A stretch of 64,000 nucleotides of DNA from Hydrocarboniphaga sp. (GCF_028291725.1 NZ_JAQGNT010000022.1:1-64000); one strand, 5' to 3'; numbered from the stretch's first letter, positions 26,457 through 35,587 are shown. The notes: generated by a model from the sequence alone, not told the origin. Numbers and translations: made by a program.

Positions 26457-28894
26457 GCGGTCACCGGCGCTGAGGTGCGCCGCGCGATGGGCGCGTTATA
26501 GGTATCGGAGAGCGGCGCAGCATTGCCGGCGCGTTCGATGCTGGCGGCGTCGACGTCGCCATAGAGCGTGTTGCGCTGCCGCCAGGGACGGCCGATGGCG
26601 GCAACCAGCTGCTGCATCTCGGCAGGTGCCAGCTCCTGCCCATGCGACGCACCGGCCGCGCGGCTGATCGATTCGTTCATCAGCGTGCCGCCGAGATCAT
26701 TGGCGCCGGCCTGCAGGCAGCGCTGGCCCCATTCGGGCCCGAGCTTGACCCAGGACGCCTGCACGTTGCGGATCAGTGGGTGCAGCACCAGCCGCGCGAC
26801 GGCATGCATCAACAAGGCCTCGCGCAGTGTCGGCCCGCGGCGCGCACGGCCGCGCAGATACATCGGCGCCTCCATGTGCACGAAAGGCAGCGGCACGAAC
26901 TCGGTGAGTCCGCCAGTCTGCTGCTGCAGATGCCGCAGGTGCAGCAGATGCCGCGCCCAGTGCTCGTAGCCTTCGAGGTGGCCGAACATGATCGTCGAGG
27001 TCGTCGGCAGCCCGGCGCGATGCGCCTGCGCGACCACGTCCAGCCATTGCTGCGTGGAGAGCTTGTCGGGCGCCAGCTCCAGGCGGATTTGATCGTCGAG
27101 AATCTCGGCTGCCGTGCCCGGCAGCGAACCCAGACCGGCGAGCTTGAGTTCGGTCAGGAACTCGCCGACCGAAATCCCCAGGGTCTGCGCGCCATGGCTG
27201 ACTTCCAGCGGCGAGAAGGCGTGCACATGCATCTGTGGCACGGCCTGCTTCGCGGCGCGGCAGATGTCGAGATAGGTCTGGCCGGTAAAGGACGGATGGA
27301 TGCCGCCTTGCATGCAGACCTCGGTGCCGCCGCGGTCCCAGGCCTCGCGTACGCGGCGGCGGATCTCATCGAGATCGACCAGATACGGCGCACCGCGCAG
27401 GTTCTCGTGGGCGCGGCCCTTTGAAAACGCACAGAAGCCGCACTTGTACAGGCAGATGTTGGTGTAGTTGATGTTGCGGACCACGGCATAGCTGACCGTG
27501 TCGCCCACTGTTTCCCGCCGCAGCTGGTCAGCGCTTTCGCAGACCTGTACGAAGTCTGCGCCGCGCGCGGTGAATAGTTCCGCAGCTTCGGCCTCGGCGA
27601 GTTCGACGCCGGCAACAGCGCGTTCGATCAGGCGGCCGATCGCCGAGCATCGCGGTGTCGCCAGCAGCGGCACGTCGCGCAGATCATCGGCGCTGGCCGC
27701 TTCCGCCGAACCCGGCGACCAGGTCCCGACGCGGGCGAAGCCGGCGCCGTCGGACAGGCGCAGCACCGGCGCCTGCAGTTCCGGCGCCAGCCAGTCGCGG
27801 CGCGCGAGCACGTAGCTCGGGTAGATCGTGAGGCGCTCCGCCAGATCGCAGCCCGCGCGCGCGGTGTCGGCCGCGAGCCGGTCCAGATGCGGCCAGGGGG
27901 CTTCGGGGTTGACGTGGTCGGGCGTCAGCGGTGACACACCGCCCCAGTCGTTGATGCCGGCGGCGATCAACTCCGGCAGGTCGCCGCCATAGAGATTGGG
28001 CGGCGCCTGGATGCTCATGCCCGATCCGAAAATCAGGCGCGCCGCGGCGATGGTCCAGCACAGCTCGTCGCTCGAAGGCTCCGGCGCATCGTGCATCTTG
28101 GTGCCGGGCTTGGCGCGGAAGTTCTGGACGATGATTTCCTGGATGTGCCCGTAGCGATCCGACAGATCGCGCAAAGCCAGCAGCGCGTCGAGCCGTTCGC
28201 GCCGGGTTTCGCCGATGCCGATCAGGATGCCGCTGGTCATCGCCACGCGCGCTTCGCCGGCCAGGCGCAGGGTTTCCAGCCGCCGCACCGGATGCTTGTC
28301 GGGCGAGCCGAAATGCGGGCCGCCGCGTTCGCAAAGCCGTTCCGACGCAGACTCCAGCATGATGCCCATCGACGGCGCCACCCGCCGCAACCGAGTGAAC
28401 TGTTCGGCATTCATCAGGCCGGGATTCAGATGCGGCAGCAGGCCGGTTTCGCGCAGCACGAGACCGGCGACGTGTTCCAGGTAGTCGAGGGTGCTCGCGA
28501 AGCCCAGGCGGGCCAGAGCTTCGCGAGCACGCGCATAGCGCAGCTCCGGCTGGTCGCCGAGCGTGAACAGCACTTCCTTGCAGCCCAGCGCCGCGCCTTC
28601 GCGCGCGATGTGCAGCACGTCTTCAGGTTCCAGGTAGGGTTTTTCCAGCTTTCGCGGTGTCTGCGCGAAGGTGCAATAGTGGCAGACGTCGCGACACAAC
28701 TGCGTGAGCGGTACGAACACCTTGCGCGAGTAGCTGATGCGACAACCCCAGCCGCGCTCGCGCAGCTGCGCGGCAGCCGGTGCGAGCGCACGCCAGTCGG
28801 TATGCTCCAGCAGCGCGTAAGCCTGCTCGCCGTCGGGACGATCGGTCAGCCAGGTCCGCAAGTCGGCGGCGCGTGCCGCGGTGCTGCTGTTCAT
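26453..28894 (-). CDS. cofGH: Fused CofG-CofH (FbiC), deazaflavin Fo synthase
   Basis: 813 residues with two radical-SAM domains in one chain. The N-terminal CofG half has Cys67-x3-Cys71-x2-Cys74 (CRDVCHYC) and the C-terminal CofH half has Cys481-x3-Cys485-x2-Cys488 (CLYKCGFC). Together they join tyrosine and 5-amino-6-ribitylaminouracil to make 7,8-didemethyl-8-hydroxy-5-deazariboflavin (Fo), the chromophore of F420. The fused form is typical of actinobacteria and some other bacteria, whereas archaea use separate proteins. Upstream lie an acyl-CoA ligase and a shortened MaoC-like gene on the same strand, so Fo synthesis may be co-transcribed with catabolic genes. Confidence 0.97.
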   Translation of the reverse strand: MNSSTAARAADLRTWLTDRPDGEQAYALLEHTDWRALAPAAAQLRERGWGCRISYSRKVFVPLTQLCRDVCHYCTFAQTPRKLEKPYLEPEDVLHIAREGAALGCKEVLFTLGDQPELRYARAREALARLGFASTLDYLEHVAGLVLRETGLLPHLNPGLMNAEQFTRLRRVAPSMGIMLESASERLCERGGPHFGSPDKHPVRRLETLRLAGEARVAMTSGILIGIGETRRERLDALLALRDLSDRYGHIQEIIVQNFRAKPGTKMHDAPEPSSDELCWTIAAARLIFGSGMSIQAPPNLYGGDLPELIAAGINDWGGVSPLTPDHVNPEAPWPHLDRLAADTARAGCDLAERLTIYPSYVLARRDWLAPELQAPVLRLSDGAGFARVGTWSPGSAEAASADDLRDVPLLATPRCSAIGRLIERAVAGVELAEAEAAELFTARGADFVQVCESADQLRRETVGDTVSYAVVRNINYTNICLYKCGFCAFSKGRAHENLRGAPYLVDLDEIRRRVREAWDRGGTEVCMQGGIHPSFTGQTYLDICRAAKQAVPQMHVHAFSPLEVSHGAQTLGISVGEFLTELKLAGLGSLPGTAAEILDDQIRLELAPDKLSTQQWLDVVAQAHRAGLPTTSTIMFGHLEGYEHWARHLLHLRHLQQQTGGLTEFVPLPFVHMEAPMYLRGRARRGPTLREALLMHAVARLVLHPLIRNVQASWVKLGPEWGQRCLQAGANDLGGTLMNESISRAAGASHGQELAPAEMQQLVAAIGRPWRQRNTLYGDVDAASIERAGNAAPLSDTYNAPIARRTSAPVTA

Positions 28895-28958
28895 GCTCTG
28901 CCCATGTTCAACTCATGCCCAGTTACGGGTCTGCGGGCGCCACGCCGACCGGCAGCCC

Positions 28959-30683
28959 TCAGTTGCTTGAGCACGCCAGCCGCTGCGCCGCCAGCTTTCG
29001 AAGTTCGCTGGACTTGATCTTGGAGCTGCCGGTGGTGGCCAGCTCTTCTTCGCGGAAGAACAGTACGCGCCGCGGCACCTTGTAGCTGGCCAGCTTCTCC
29101 TTGGCGAACTCGCGGATCGTGTGTTCGTCCAGCGACGTGTTTTCGAACGGCACGACGCAGGCGACCACGATCTCGCCCAGCGTGTCATGCGGCACACCGA
29201 CGGTCAGCGTGACCTTGACGCCGGGGTGTGCGCGGATGACGTCGTCGATTTCCAGCGGCGATACGTTGGCGCCGCCGGTCTTGATGATGTCGTTGAGGCG
29301 TCCCTCCCAGTAGAGCCGGTTTTCCGCATCGACGTAACCGCCGTCGCCGGTGCGGAAAAATCCTTCCTCGTCCACGGTTTCGTCCAGCGGCACGCCGAGA
29401 TAGCCCAGCATCAGGGTCGGCCCCTTGACCGCGATCTCGCCGCGCTCGCCCGTCGGCAGCACTTCGGCGGTCAGCGGGTCAATGATCTTGAAGACATTGC
29501 CGGGCTGCGGCTCACCGTGGCTCCTGTTGATCCGCTCGGGCGAGGTGCCGGACGGGAATATGGAGGAGATGGTGAAGGTCTCGGTATTGCCGTAGGCCGC
29601 CATCGGATCTTGCCAGTCCGTGTGCACGCTGGGGTGCCTGCCCAGGGGCGTCGTCGAGCCGACGTATTTCAGCGACGACAGGTTCACGCTGGCGAAGTTG
29701 GAGGCTTCTTCGAGCTGCTTCCACTGGTGTGGCCAGGCGACTGGAAGCGTCACCTTCTCCTGCTCCATGAGGCGCAGTGCTTCCTCGGCAATGAAGGTCG
29801 ACTGCAGCACCAGGCTGCCGCCGCTCGACAGCGCGCCGCCCAGTGCCTGGGCAAAATTGCCCGACCAGAAAAACCCGTTCGCCGACCAGCAGCGCACGTT
29901 GGCCGCGACCTTGGTCACATCGTCGCCAGGCTGCAGAATTCCGTAGAAGCGCAGCCAGCGCCACAGCTGCAGGCACACGCCGCGATGGGCGTTCATGATG
30001 CCCTTGGGCTTGTTGGTCGAACCCGACGAGAAGAACAGCAGGCCAGGATCAGCCGGGCTGACCGTCGCTGCCGTGGCCCCGATGATCGCGCGCGGCACGC
30101 TCTCGCCGCGCTTGAGGAAGCTGTGCCAGCCTTCGATCGAGCCTTCGCCCTGGTCCACGCAGGCGAGATGCTTCAGGAACGGATATCGGGCGCTGCGCAC
30201 CGCGCCCGGTTCGCTGGTGCCGATCAGAGGCTCGAGGTCGAACAGGATCTGCGCGAAGTCTTTTTTGAGCACGCGGCGTTCGAGCAGCAGCGCCGACACG
30301 CCCGATGATTGCAGCAGATAATCGAGTTCGGCCGGAGTGGAAAATGTGCTGATGCCGGTGGCGATGCCGCCGGCCATCGCGGCGCCAAAACAGCCCGACA
30401 GCCATTCCGGGCGATTGGTCATCATCACGCCGACGCGCTCGCCCTTGCCGATGCCGCAGGCGTTGAGTGCCCGGGCGACGGCCATAGCCTGTTCCCACAG
30501 CTCGGTGTAACTCCAGCGCGTGGTGCCCGAGGCCTCGTGCATTACCAGCGCCTCGCGCTCCGCGTAGCGCGCCGTCACCTCGCGCAGATAGCCCGGAAGC
30601 GTGAGCGATCCCAGGCCCTGCTCGTCGGCTAGCGGAGTGCCATGAATGATGGAAAGCGAAGGATTCGATGTGGCGCTTTTCAT
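28959..30683 (-). CDS. Acyl-CoA synthetase / AMP-dependent ligase
   Basis: 574 residues, ANL superfamily. The A3 phosphate loop FFSSGSTNKPKG is at 217-228. The A7-type FFRTGDGGYV and the hinge region GRLNDIIKTGGANVSPLEID follow. The candidate A10 lysine is Lys555 in TGSSKIKSSEL. It activates a carboxylic acid with ATP to the CoA thioester, the usual entry to side-chain or ring-product beta-oxidation. It starts 9 bases after the MaoC-like gene and ends 64 bases before cofGH. Acid specificity cannot be read. Confidence 0.93.
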   Translation of the reverse strand: MKSATSNPSLSIIHGTPLADEQGLGSLTLPGYLREVTARYAEREALVMHEASGTTRWSYTELWEQAMAVARALNACGIGKGERVGVMMTNRPEWLSGCFGAAMAGGIATGISTFSTPAELDYLLQSSGVSALLLERRVLKKDFAQILFDLEPLIGTSEPGAVRSARYPFLKHLACVDQGEGSIEGWHSFLKRGESVPRAIIGATAATVSPADPGLLFFSSGSTNKPKGIMNAHRGVCLQLWRWLRFYGILQPGDDVTKVAANVRCWSANGFFWSGNFAQALGGALSSGGSLVLQSTFIAEEALRLMEQEKVTLPVAWPHQWKQLEEASNFASVNLSSLKYVGSTTPLGRHPSVHTDWQDPMAAYGNTETFTISSIFPSGTSPERINRSHGEPQPGNVFKIIDPLTAEVLPTGERGEIAVKGPTLMLGYLGVPLDETVDEEGFFRTGDGGYVDAENRLYWEGRLNDIIKTGGANVSPLEIDDVIRAHPGVKVTLTVGVPHDTLGEIVVACVVPFENTSLDEHTIREFAKEKLASYKVPRRVLFFREEELATTGSSKIKSSELRKLAAQRLACSSN

Positions 30684-30692
30684 TAACCGATC

Positions 30693-31118
30693 TCAGCCTA
30701 AGGTTAGTTCGACCAGCGCGGTTGCATCGACGAGCGTACTACCATCCCGGTTCTTGAGTTTTACTTTCAGCTTGACCAGCGGCAGGCCCCAACTGCTCTC
30801 GCCAGCTTTTTCGTCGTCCACCCGGCGCGAGCCGGGAATCCTGCCGACACCGGCCGGCTGGCAACCGTGACCGAGGTCGAGCGCATCCGCCGCCGCCATC
30901 GACTGAGGCGCCACCAAGCCGCCGAATTCGCAGTTGCGGGCAAACTCGTGATCCCAATGGATCGGATAGGCATAGTCCATCGCCATCACCCAGCGGCGGA
31001 TGTCGCTGGAGGAACACCGGTCCGACAGCTGCCTGCCACCGACGAGCTGGCCCACACGATGATCGGCGCCGCCAAGATCGAGCTGGACTTCGCCTCGTGC
31101 TGCTGCGGAACTGGACAC
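30693..31118 (-). CDS. Shortened MaoC/FAS1-type hot-dog dehydratase-like protein
   Basis: About 141 residues from GTG 31118 (GGGG seven bases upstream). The N-terminal half matches FAS1-like MaoC dehydratases: SSSDIRRWVMAMDYAYPIHW, then EFARNCEFGGLVAPQSM and GRIPGSR. After GRIPGS the sequence jumps to ESSWGLPLVKLKVKLKNRDG, which looks like the extreme C-terminal strands. Family members are usually near 300 residues or paired, so most of the middle appears to be missing. It may be an internal-deletion remnant or a minimal hot-dog subunit. It opens the ligase-cofGH-cofE unit, 9 bases from the ligase. Confidence 0.6.
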   Translation of the reverse strand: MSSSAAARGEVQLDLGGADHRVGQLVGGRQLSDRCSSSDIRRWVMAMDYAYPIHWDHEFARNCEFGGLVAPQSMAAADALDLGHGCQPAGVGRIPGSRRVDDEKAGESSWGLPLVKLKVKLKNRDGSTLVDATALVELTLG

Positions 31119-31155
31119 TGCATTCCCCCTGAAATGACCTATTGGTTTAATTTTA

Positions 31156-31170
31156 AACAACAGCGTTGTT
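31156..31170. promoter_or_regulatory. Dyad operator candidate before the MaoC-ligase-cofGH-cofE unit
   Basis: Perfect 6-base arms AACAAC-AGC-GTTGTT, the most symmetric copy of the recurrent CAAC-N3-GTTG dyad. It lies about 40 bases upstream of the first start codon of the unit, a position suited to repression. Confidence 0.6.
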
Positions 31171-31249
31171 CGGTGTCGCCGCTAAGGCGCATAACATACT
31201 ACGCTGCTACCGTGACCCGCTCGGCGAATACGCGGCGGCGGTGCCGCCG

Positions 31250-31933
31250 TCATCCTGCTACGGCGAGCCGGCGCTGCTCGTCATGTCGGAAGGTTTCAGC
31301 CTCGATGTCCCGCATTAGCGCGAACAGGGTGTCGGCGGCGGCGCCGCAGCGACGGCGCAATTCAACAAGATCTTCGGGGTAGTCGAGATCCAGCGACAGT
31401 GCTTCGATCGGCAGCACCTGGGTCTGCAGGCCGGCAGCCCGGGCAGCGGCCAAGTGCCGGCGGAAGCTGTCGCTGCCGAAGCAGGGTGTCAAAGACTGCG
31501 GCGGGGAGCAGAGCAGGGCATTGGTGCCGACGAAATGGCGATCCGGCACCACGACCACGCCCGGGCCTGCGCTACCCGCCGTGACGAGACGCTCGAGTGC
31601 TGGCGTCGATACCAGCGGCAGGTCGCCGGCGATCATCAGCAGCTGCGGCAGCCGCTGCGGCCGTAAGGCCTGCACGGCGGCGGCGAACGCGGCCGCTGTC
31701 CCGGTCTCGGCCGGCTGCATGATCGTCCTTGCGCCGAGACCCGCGGCGAAAGTGGCGACTTCGGTGCTGGCGGTGACAATGGCCACTTCATCGACGCCGC
31801 GTGTCGCCTGCAGCGCGCGGATCACCCGCTCGGCGAGCACGAACAGCAACTGCCGGCGCTGCGCCGGGCTCAGCATACCGGCCAGACGCGTTTTGGCGCG
31901 CTCGGGCGATTTCAAGGGCACCACCGCCCACAT
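31250..31933 (-). CDS. cofC: 2-phospho-L-lactate guanylyltransferase (CofC), F420 biosynthesis
   Basis: About 227 residues from ATG 31933 (GGGGAG nine bases upstream). An earlier in-frame ATG at 31960 would overlap the esterase. N-terminal nucleotidyltransferase signature MWAVVPLKSPERAKTRLAG, then MIAGDLPLVSTPALERL and VVPDRHFVGTNALLCSP, and LDLDYPEDL near the end. CofC activates the three-carbon donor (2-phospholactate, PEP or 3-phosphoglycerate, depending on lineage) with GTP for CofD. Which donor is used is not readable by eye. It is the last gene of the SDR-LLM-npdG-esterase-cofC unit, 4 bases after the esterase. Confidence 0.93.
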   Translation of the reverse strand: MWAVVPLKSPERAKTRLAGMLSPAQRRQLLFVLAERVIRALQATRGVDEVAIVTASTEVATFAAGLGARTIMQPAETGTAAAFAAAVQALRPQRLPQLLMIAGDLPLVSTPALERLVTAGSAGPGVVVVPDRHFVGTNALLCSPPQSLTPCFGSDSFRRHLAAARAAGLQTQVLPIEALSLDLDYPEDLVELRRRCGAAADTLFALMRDIEAETFRHDEQRRLAVAG

Positions 31934-31937
31934 TCGC

Positions 31938-32939
31938 TCAAACTCCCCGGAGCCGGTCATCGACGACACGGTCTTGCTTTCGCTGCGGTGCAAAGTAGTT
32001 GTGCACCGCGAACTCGAACCAGTGGACGAAGAAGGCCGTTGCGTTGCGGCTGATTTTGGCCTTGGGTGCCACCACGTCGAAGCCATGATACGCGCCCTTG
32101 TAGATCTCGAAGGCAACGGGCACGCCGGCTGCCTTCAGATTGTGCACGTACTGCACCGTCTCGTCTCTGAAAGGCTCCAGGTCGCCGACAAAGGTACAGG
32201 TGGGTGGAAGCCCACGATAGTCCAGGGCCCTGGCCGCTGCGGCATAGGGCGGCACGTCCTTGCCGTAGAGTTCACCCAGATAAACCTGCCAGGCAACTTT
32301 GTTGGATACGGAGTCCCAGACCGGCGCGTCGTTGTCCGTCGACGATTCGCTGCGCATGCGGTCATCGATCATCGGGTAGAGCGGCATCTGGAAGGCGATT
32401 TGCACCTCGCCCCGGTCGCGCGCGTAGAGCGTCAGAGCGGCTGTGAGGCCGCCGCCGGCGCTCATGCCGCCGACCGCGATCTGATCATCCCGCACTCCCA
32501 TCTCACCCGCCTGCTGCTTGAGCCATAGCAGCGCGTCGTAGCAGTCCTCAAGCGCGGCGGGATAGGGGGCTTCGCCTCCGAGACGATAATCCGGCGCGAC
32601 CACGACGCATTCGCCTGCAGCGATCAAGCGTCGGTAAGTCGCCGTGTCCTGCTCCGGCACGCCCATCAGGTAGCCGCCGCCATGCGCCCAGAGAACGCCG
32701 GGTACGCCTGCGCGGGAGTTCAGGGGTTTGTAGATCACCAGACGCTGCTGGCCGCCGTCACGGCGCGGGATCCAGGTCTCGCTTACCTGCAGGTCTTTGG
32801 GCTTCCTGCCTTTGAGCAGCAGCGTGCTGAGCCGATTCAGCCTGCGAAACGCGGCCGGCGTCGACGGCCGCAGCAGCCGGCGCATGATCCTGCCGGTCCA
32901 GCGCAATTCGCGGTCGACCATCTCGCTGGTGACGTGCAA
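31938..32939 (-). CDS. Alpha/beta hydrolase, hormone-sensitive-lipase-type esterase
   Basis: 333 residues. Oxyanion-hole motif HGGGY (86-90), nucleophile Ser160 in GGMSAGG, a likely acid Asp in FVGDLEPFRDE, and catalytic His in AYHGFD. HSL-family (bacterial family IV) enzymes hydrolyse esters or lactones of hydrophobic acids, which would suit opening a lactone formed by a Baeyer-Villiger step or releasing a conjugated substrate. It lies between npdG (30 bases) and cofC (4 bases), so it is physically locked into the F420 unit. Confidence 0.92.
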   Translation of the reverse strand: MHVTSEMVDRELRWTGRIMRRLLRPSTPAAFRRLNRLSTLLLKGRKPKDLQVSETWIPRRDGGQQRLVIYKPLNSRAGVPGVLWAHGGGYLMGVPEQDTATYRRLIAAGECVVVAPDYRLGGEAPYPAALEDCYDALLWLKQQAGEMGVRDDQIAVGGMSAGGGLTAALTLYARDRGEVQIAFQMPLYPMIDDRMRSESSTDNDAPVWDSVSNKVAWQVYLGELYGKDVPPYAAAARALDYRGLPPTCTFVGDLEPFRDETVQYVHNLKAAGVPVAFEIYKGAYHGFDVVAPKAKISRNATAFFVHWFEFAVHNYFAPQRKQDRVVDDRLRGV

Positions 32940-32969
32940 GGACGGCTCCTAAGTGCGGGCGTGCACGGC

Positions 32970-33614
32970 TCAGGCGCCCGTGATGCGAATTCCGACGCTG
33001 CGCCCCTTCTGCTGGCGATTGAGATGAAGCAACAAGGGAGTCAGGGATTCGATGGCGATGGCATTGCGCAGCGGCCCGACGTCGAAGCTGCGAACGCCCA
33101 GGTCGCGAATCAGCGCCATGGCCTGTTCGAGCGCGGCCTTGTCGTCTGAGCATGCCAGCACATCACAATCGATGTCATGGCTGAGATCGCGCAGGTGCAC
33201 AGCGCTTACGTGATGCATCGCCGCCACGACCGGTGTTTCCGCGCCGAGAATCGCCTGCGCCTCGAGCGCCGCGGACTGGCCGGCCGGCAGGTTCACGCTG
33301 GTAATCTTCGGCGGCTGCAGCGGAACCGTGATGTCGATCAGCACGCGCCCGGCGAGTGCCGTTTTCAGCTCTTGCAGCGTGCTGGTGTGCGCCGAGTAGG
33401 GCACGCTCAGCACGACGATCTCGCTGGCCTCGATGGCCTGTGCGTTGCTGCCGCCCCGGATCGTGCGGCCGGCTTCCCTGCTGAACTCGATGGCGACTGT
33501 TTTCGCCCGTTCTGCGTCCCGTGAGCCGACGAATACATCGTGGCCGGCGTGGGCCCAGCGGATTGCCATGCCGCCGCCTTCCTTGCCTGTTCCACCTACG
33601 ACTGCGATACGCAT
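32970..33614 (-). CDS. npdG: F420:NADP oxidoreductase
   Basis: 214 residues. The N-terminal Rossmann motif [20 protein letters not shown] with SRDAERAK after beta-2 suits NADP(H). The domain continues [16 protein letters not shown] and AAMHHVSA, typical of the NpdG/Fno family and of F420-binding residues around the VPL loop. It moves hydride between NADPH and F420, and here most likely supplies F420H2 in an aerobe lacking a visible F420-dependent glucose-6-phosphate dehydrogenase. It is flanked by an LLM oxidoreductase and an esterase on the same strand. Confidence 0.93.
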   Translation of the reverse strand: MRIAVVGGTGKEGGGMAIRWAHAGHDVFVGSRDAERAKTVAIEFSREAGRTIRGGSNAQAIEASEIVVLSVPYSAHTSTLQELKTALAGRVLIDITVPLQPPKITSVNLPAGQSAALEAQAILGAETPVVAAMHHVSAVHLRDLSHDIDCDVLACSDDKAALEQAMALIRDLGVRSFDVGPLRNAIAIESLTPLLLHLNRQQKGRSVGIRITGA

Positions 33615-33696
33615 GTTTTCTCCTGGATTAATTTAGCGGCCGGGTGTTATTCCGGCGCGTCGCAACACCGCAGACCGGCGGCTGCAAGCTACATGA

Positions 33697-34614
33697 TCAG
33701 TCCTTCGAAACCTTCGACAACACGTTCTCGGCGAAGCTCTGGGCGTTGTCGCACCACTCCGCGCGCGTGCGTCCGTTGATGCCGATTGCACAGCCGCTGA
33801 CACCCATCGCTTCGAACTGGCCGATCTTGTCGATCAGTTCCGCTGGAGCCGGCTTTTCGCCAGGAGCCACGATGCTGCCGAGCACGATCTTCGGCGCATC
33901 GGTGCGCCCGGTTTTCTCGCAGTGTTCGCGTAGATAGGCCAGCCCGCCGGCCAGATCCTCCTCGTCGTTCATGGCCGCGGTGCGTGCGGTGTTGGACAGC
34001 TGGGCGCCGGTGAAGAACGGATACCAGCCGTCGGCCAGTTCCACTGCGCGGCGGATGGCACGCTTGGAGTTGCCGCCGACCAGCATCGGCGGATGCGGCT
34101 TCTGAATCCCGGCGGGCCTGGTGCGATTGCCCAGGGCCTCGTAGCCGCTGCCCTTGAAGGTGAATTCTTCGCTGCTCAGCGCGGTTCTCAGCGCGACGAG
34201 GTACTCGTCCATGATTTCGTTGCGGCGATCGAAATCAACGCCCAGCGCACGGTACTCGCCCTTGAGATAGCCCGCACCCAGGCCCAGCGTGACGCGACCG
34301 CGCGAGTACAGATCGAGCGTGGCCACCGCACGCGCGGTGATGAAGGGATTGCGGTAGGGCAGCACCAGAATGCCGGTCTGCAGCCGCAGCCGGGTGGTGG
34401 CCGCCGCAACGAACGACAGCATCACGAAGGGGTCCTGCGCATAGTGGCCGCCGCTATCGAGCCAACGGCCGGTGGGGCAGGGATGGTCGGTGACGTTGCC
34501 GCCATCGAAGCCCAGGCGCTCGACCAGTCGGGAGACTTCGACCACGGCTTCCGGCACGAGGAACTCTTCCGGATTTCCGGTGTGGTCGAACGGCAGGGTG
34601 ACGTTGATCTTCAT
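33697..34614 (-). CDS. LLM-class F420-dependent oxidoreductase
   Basis: 305 residues, luciferase-like TIM barrel: MKINVTLPFDHTG, LVERLGFDGGNVTDHP, RLQTGILVLPYRNPF and VTLGLGAGYLKGEYRALG, then HPPMLVGGNSKRAIRRA for the phosphate end of the cofactor. This pattern is that of the F420-using branch (Rv2161c/TIGR03619-like) more than the FMN-dependent monooxygenases. With npdG 82 bases downstream and an SDR 43 bases upstream, it is the most likely consumer of F420H2 in the pathway, reducing a C=C, C=N or carbonyl group of an intermediate. Cofactor choice remains an inference. Confidence 0.9.
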   Translation of the reverse strand: MKINVTLPFDHTGNPEEFLVPEAVVEVSRLVERLGFDGGNVTDHPCPTGRWLDSGGHYAQDPFVMLSFVAAATTRLRLQTGILVLPYRNPFITARAVATLDLYSRGRVTLGLGAGYLKGEYRALGVDFDRRNEIMDEYLVALRTALSSEEFTFKGSGYEALGNRTRPAGIQKPHPPMLVGGNSKRAIRRAVELADGWYPFFTGAQLSNTARTAAMNDEEDLAGGLAYLREHCEKTGRTDAPKIVLGSIVAPGEKPAPAELIDKIGQFEAMGVSGCAIGINGRTRAEWCDNAQSFAENVLSKVSKD

Positions 34615-34657
34615 GCTGATGTCCCGATTTGAAAGTAAATGAAGTAAAGGGCTGCGC

Positions 34658-35515
34658 TCAGGACGGTATGTCGCCGGTCAGCGTCCACTTGCCCGCGCTG
34701 TTGCGCAGCCAGCCGGAAGAAGCCCAGGCCCCGCCATCGACCGGGATGACGGTGCCGGTGATATAGCTGCTCATTGTCGAAGCCAGGAACACCGCAGCCT
34801 GACCGCATTCGCTGTCAATGCCTTCGCGGCACAAGGGAATGCGCCGCGCGATGGCGGCAGTCTGTGCCGGCGTGGGCTGAATCCACTTCGTCGGATCGAC
34901 CGGGCCAGCGTGATTGCCGCGGATGCCCGGCGTCACCGTGACGTCGGGCGCGATGGCGTTCATGCGAATGCCGTGATCGGCCAATTCCAATGCCAGCGTG
35001 CGGGTGAGATTGTTGATGCCGGCCTTGCAGGCCGCGTACACCGCGAAGTTTGGCGCCGCGCGCGAGGCTTCGATGCTGGTGACGTTGATCACCGAGCCGC
35101 CGCGACCGCCGTGGATCATCACCGGCACGGCGGCCGACGTTGCCGCCAGCACGCTGATCAGGTTCAAGTCGATGTGCTTGCGCCAGGAATGCTCGGATTG
35201 CTCCAGAAACGGCCGCTTGGTCACACCGCCAGCATTGTTGACCAGGATGTCGATCCGACCGAAGTGCTCCGCGGTCCTGTCGACCAGCGCGCGGATCTGG
35301 TCGGTGTTCATCACGTCGGTGGGGATCGCTAGCGCGCGGCGTCCGAGTTCGCGCACGCGCGCGGCGGTCTCCTCGCAACGCTCGGGAACAATGTCGCCGA
35401 TCGCGACGTCGGCGCCGGACGCCGCCAGCGCGAGCGCAATGGCCCTGCCGATACCGCCGCCGCCGCCGGTGACAATGGCGACCTGATCGCTCAACAGTGA
35501 AGCGGCTTGCTGCAT
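34658..35515 (-). CDS. SDR 3, first gene of the LLM-npdG-esterase-cofC unit
   Basis: About 285 residues from ATG 35515 (GAGGAG ten bases upstream). An earlier in-frame ATG at 35554 adds an unconserved leader. TGGGGGIG (16-23), NNAG (93-96), Ser147 and Tyr160-x3-Lys164 (YAACK). It carries extra sequence before the C-terminal strand (DPTKWIQPTPAQ) and a longer tail (WASSGWLRNSAGKW), so the substrate pocket differs from FabG-type enzymes. It probably oxidises or reduces an alicyclic alcohol or ketone. Confidence 0.9.
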   Translation of the reverse strand: MQQAASLLSDQVAIVTGGGGGIGRAIALALAASGADVAIGDIVPERCEETAARVRELGRRALAIPTDVMNTDQIRALVDRTAEHFGRIDILVNNAGGVTKRPFLEQSEHSWRKHIDLNLISVLAATSAAVPVMIHGGRGGSVINVTSIEASRAAPNFAVYAACKAGINNLTRTLALELADHGIRMNAIAPDVTVTPGIRGNHAGPVDPTKWIQPTPAQTAAIARRIPLCREGIDSECGQAAVFLASTMSSYITGTVIPVDGGAWASSGWLRNSAGKWTLTGDIPS

Positions 35516-35572
35516 TGCGTCCACGCTCCTCGGTGTTGTCAGACGTCCGTGCATGGCGGCGCCCTTGTCTGG

Positions 35573-35587
35573 CCAGTCACTGACTGG
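35573..35587. promoter_or_regulatory. Perfect palindrome upstream of the SDR 3 unit
   Basis: Arms CCAGTCA/TGACTGG around a single base, 58 bases upstream of the SDR 3 start. The size and symmetry fit a TetR-type operator. About 34 bases further, at 35621, lies a poor match (CAACAGCAGTG) to the recurrent dyad. Confidence 0.45.
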
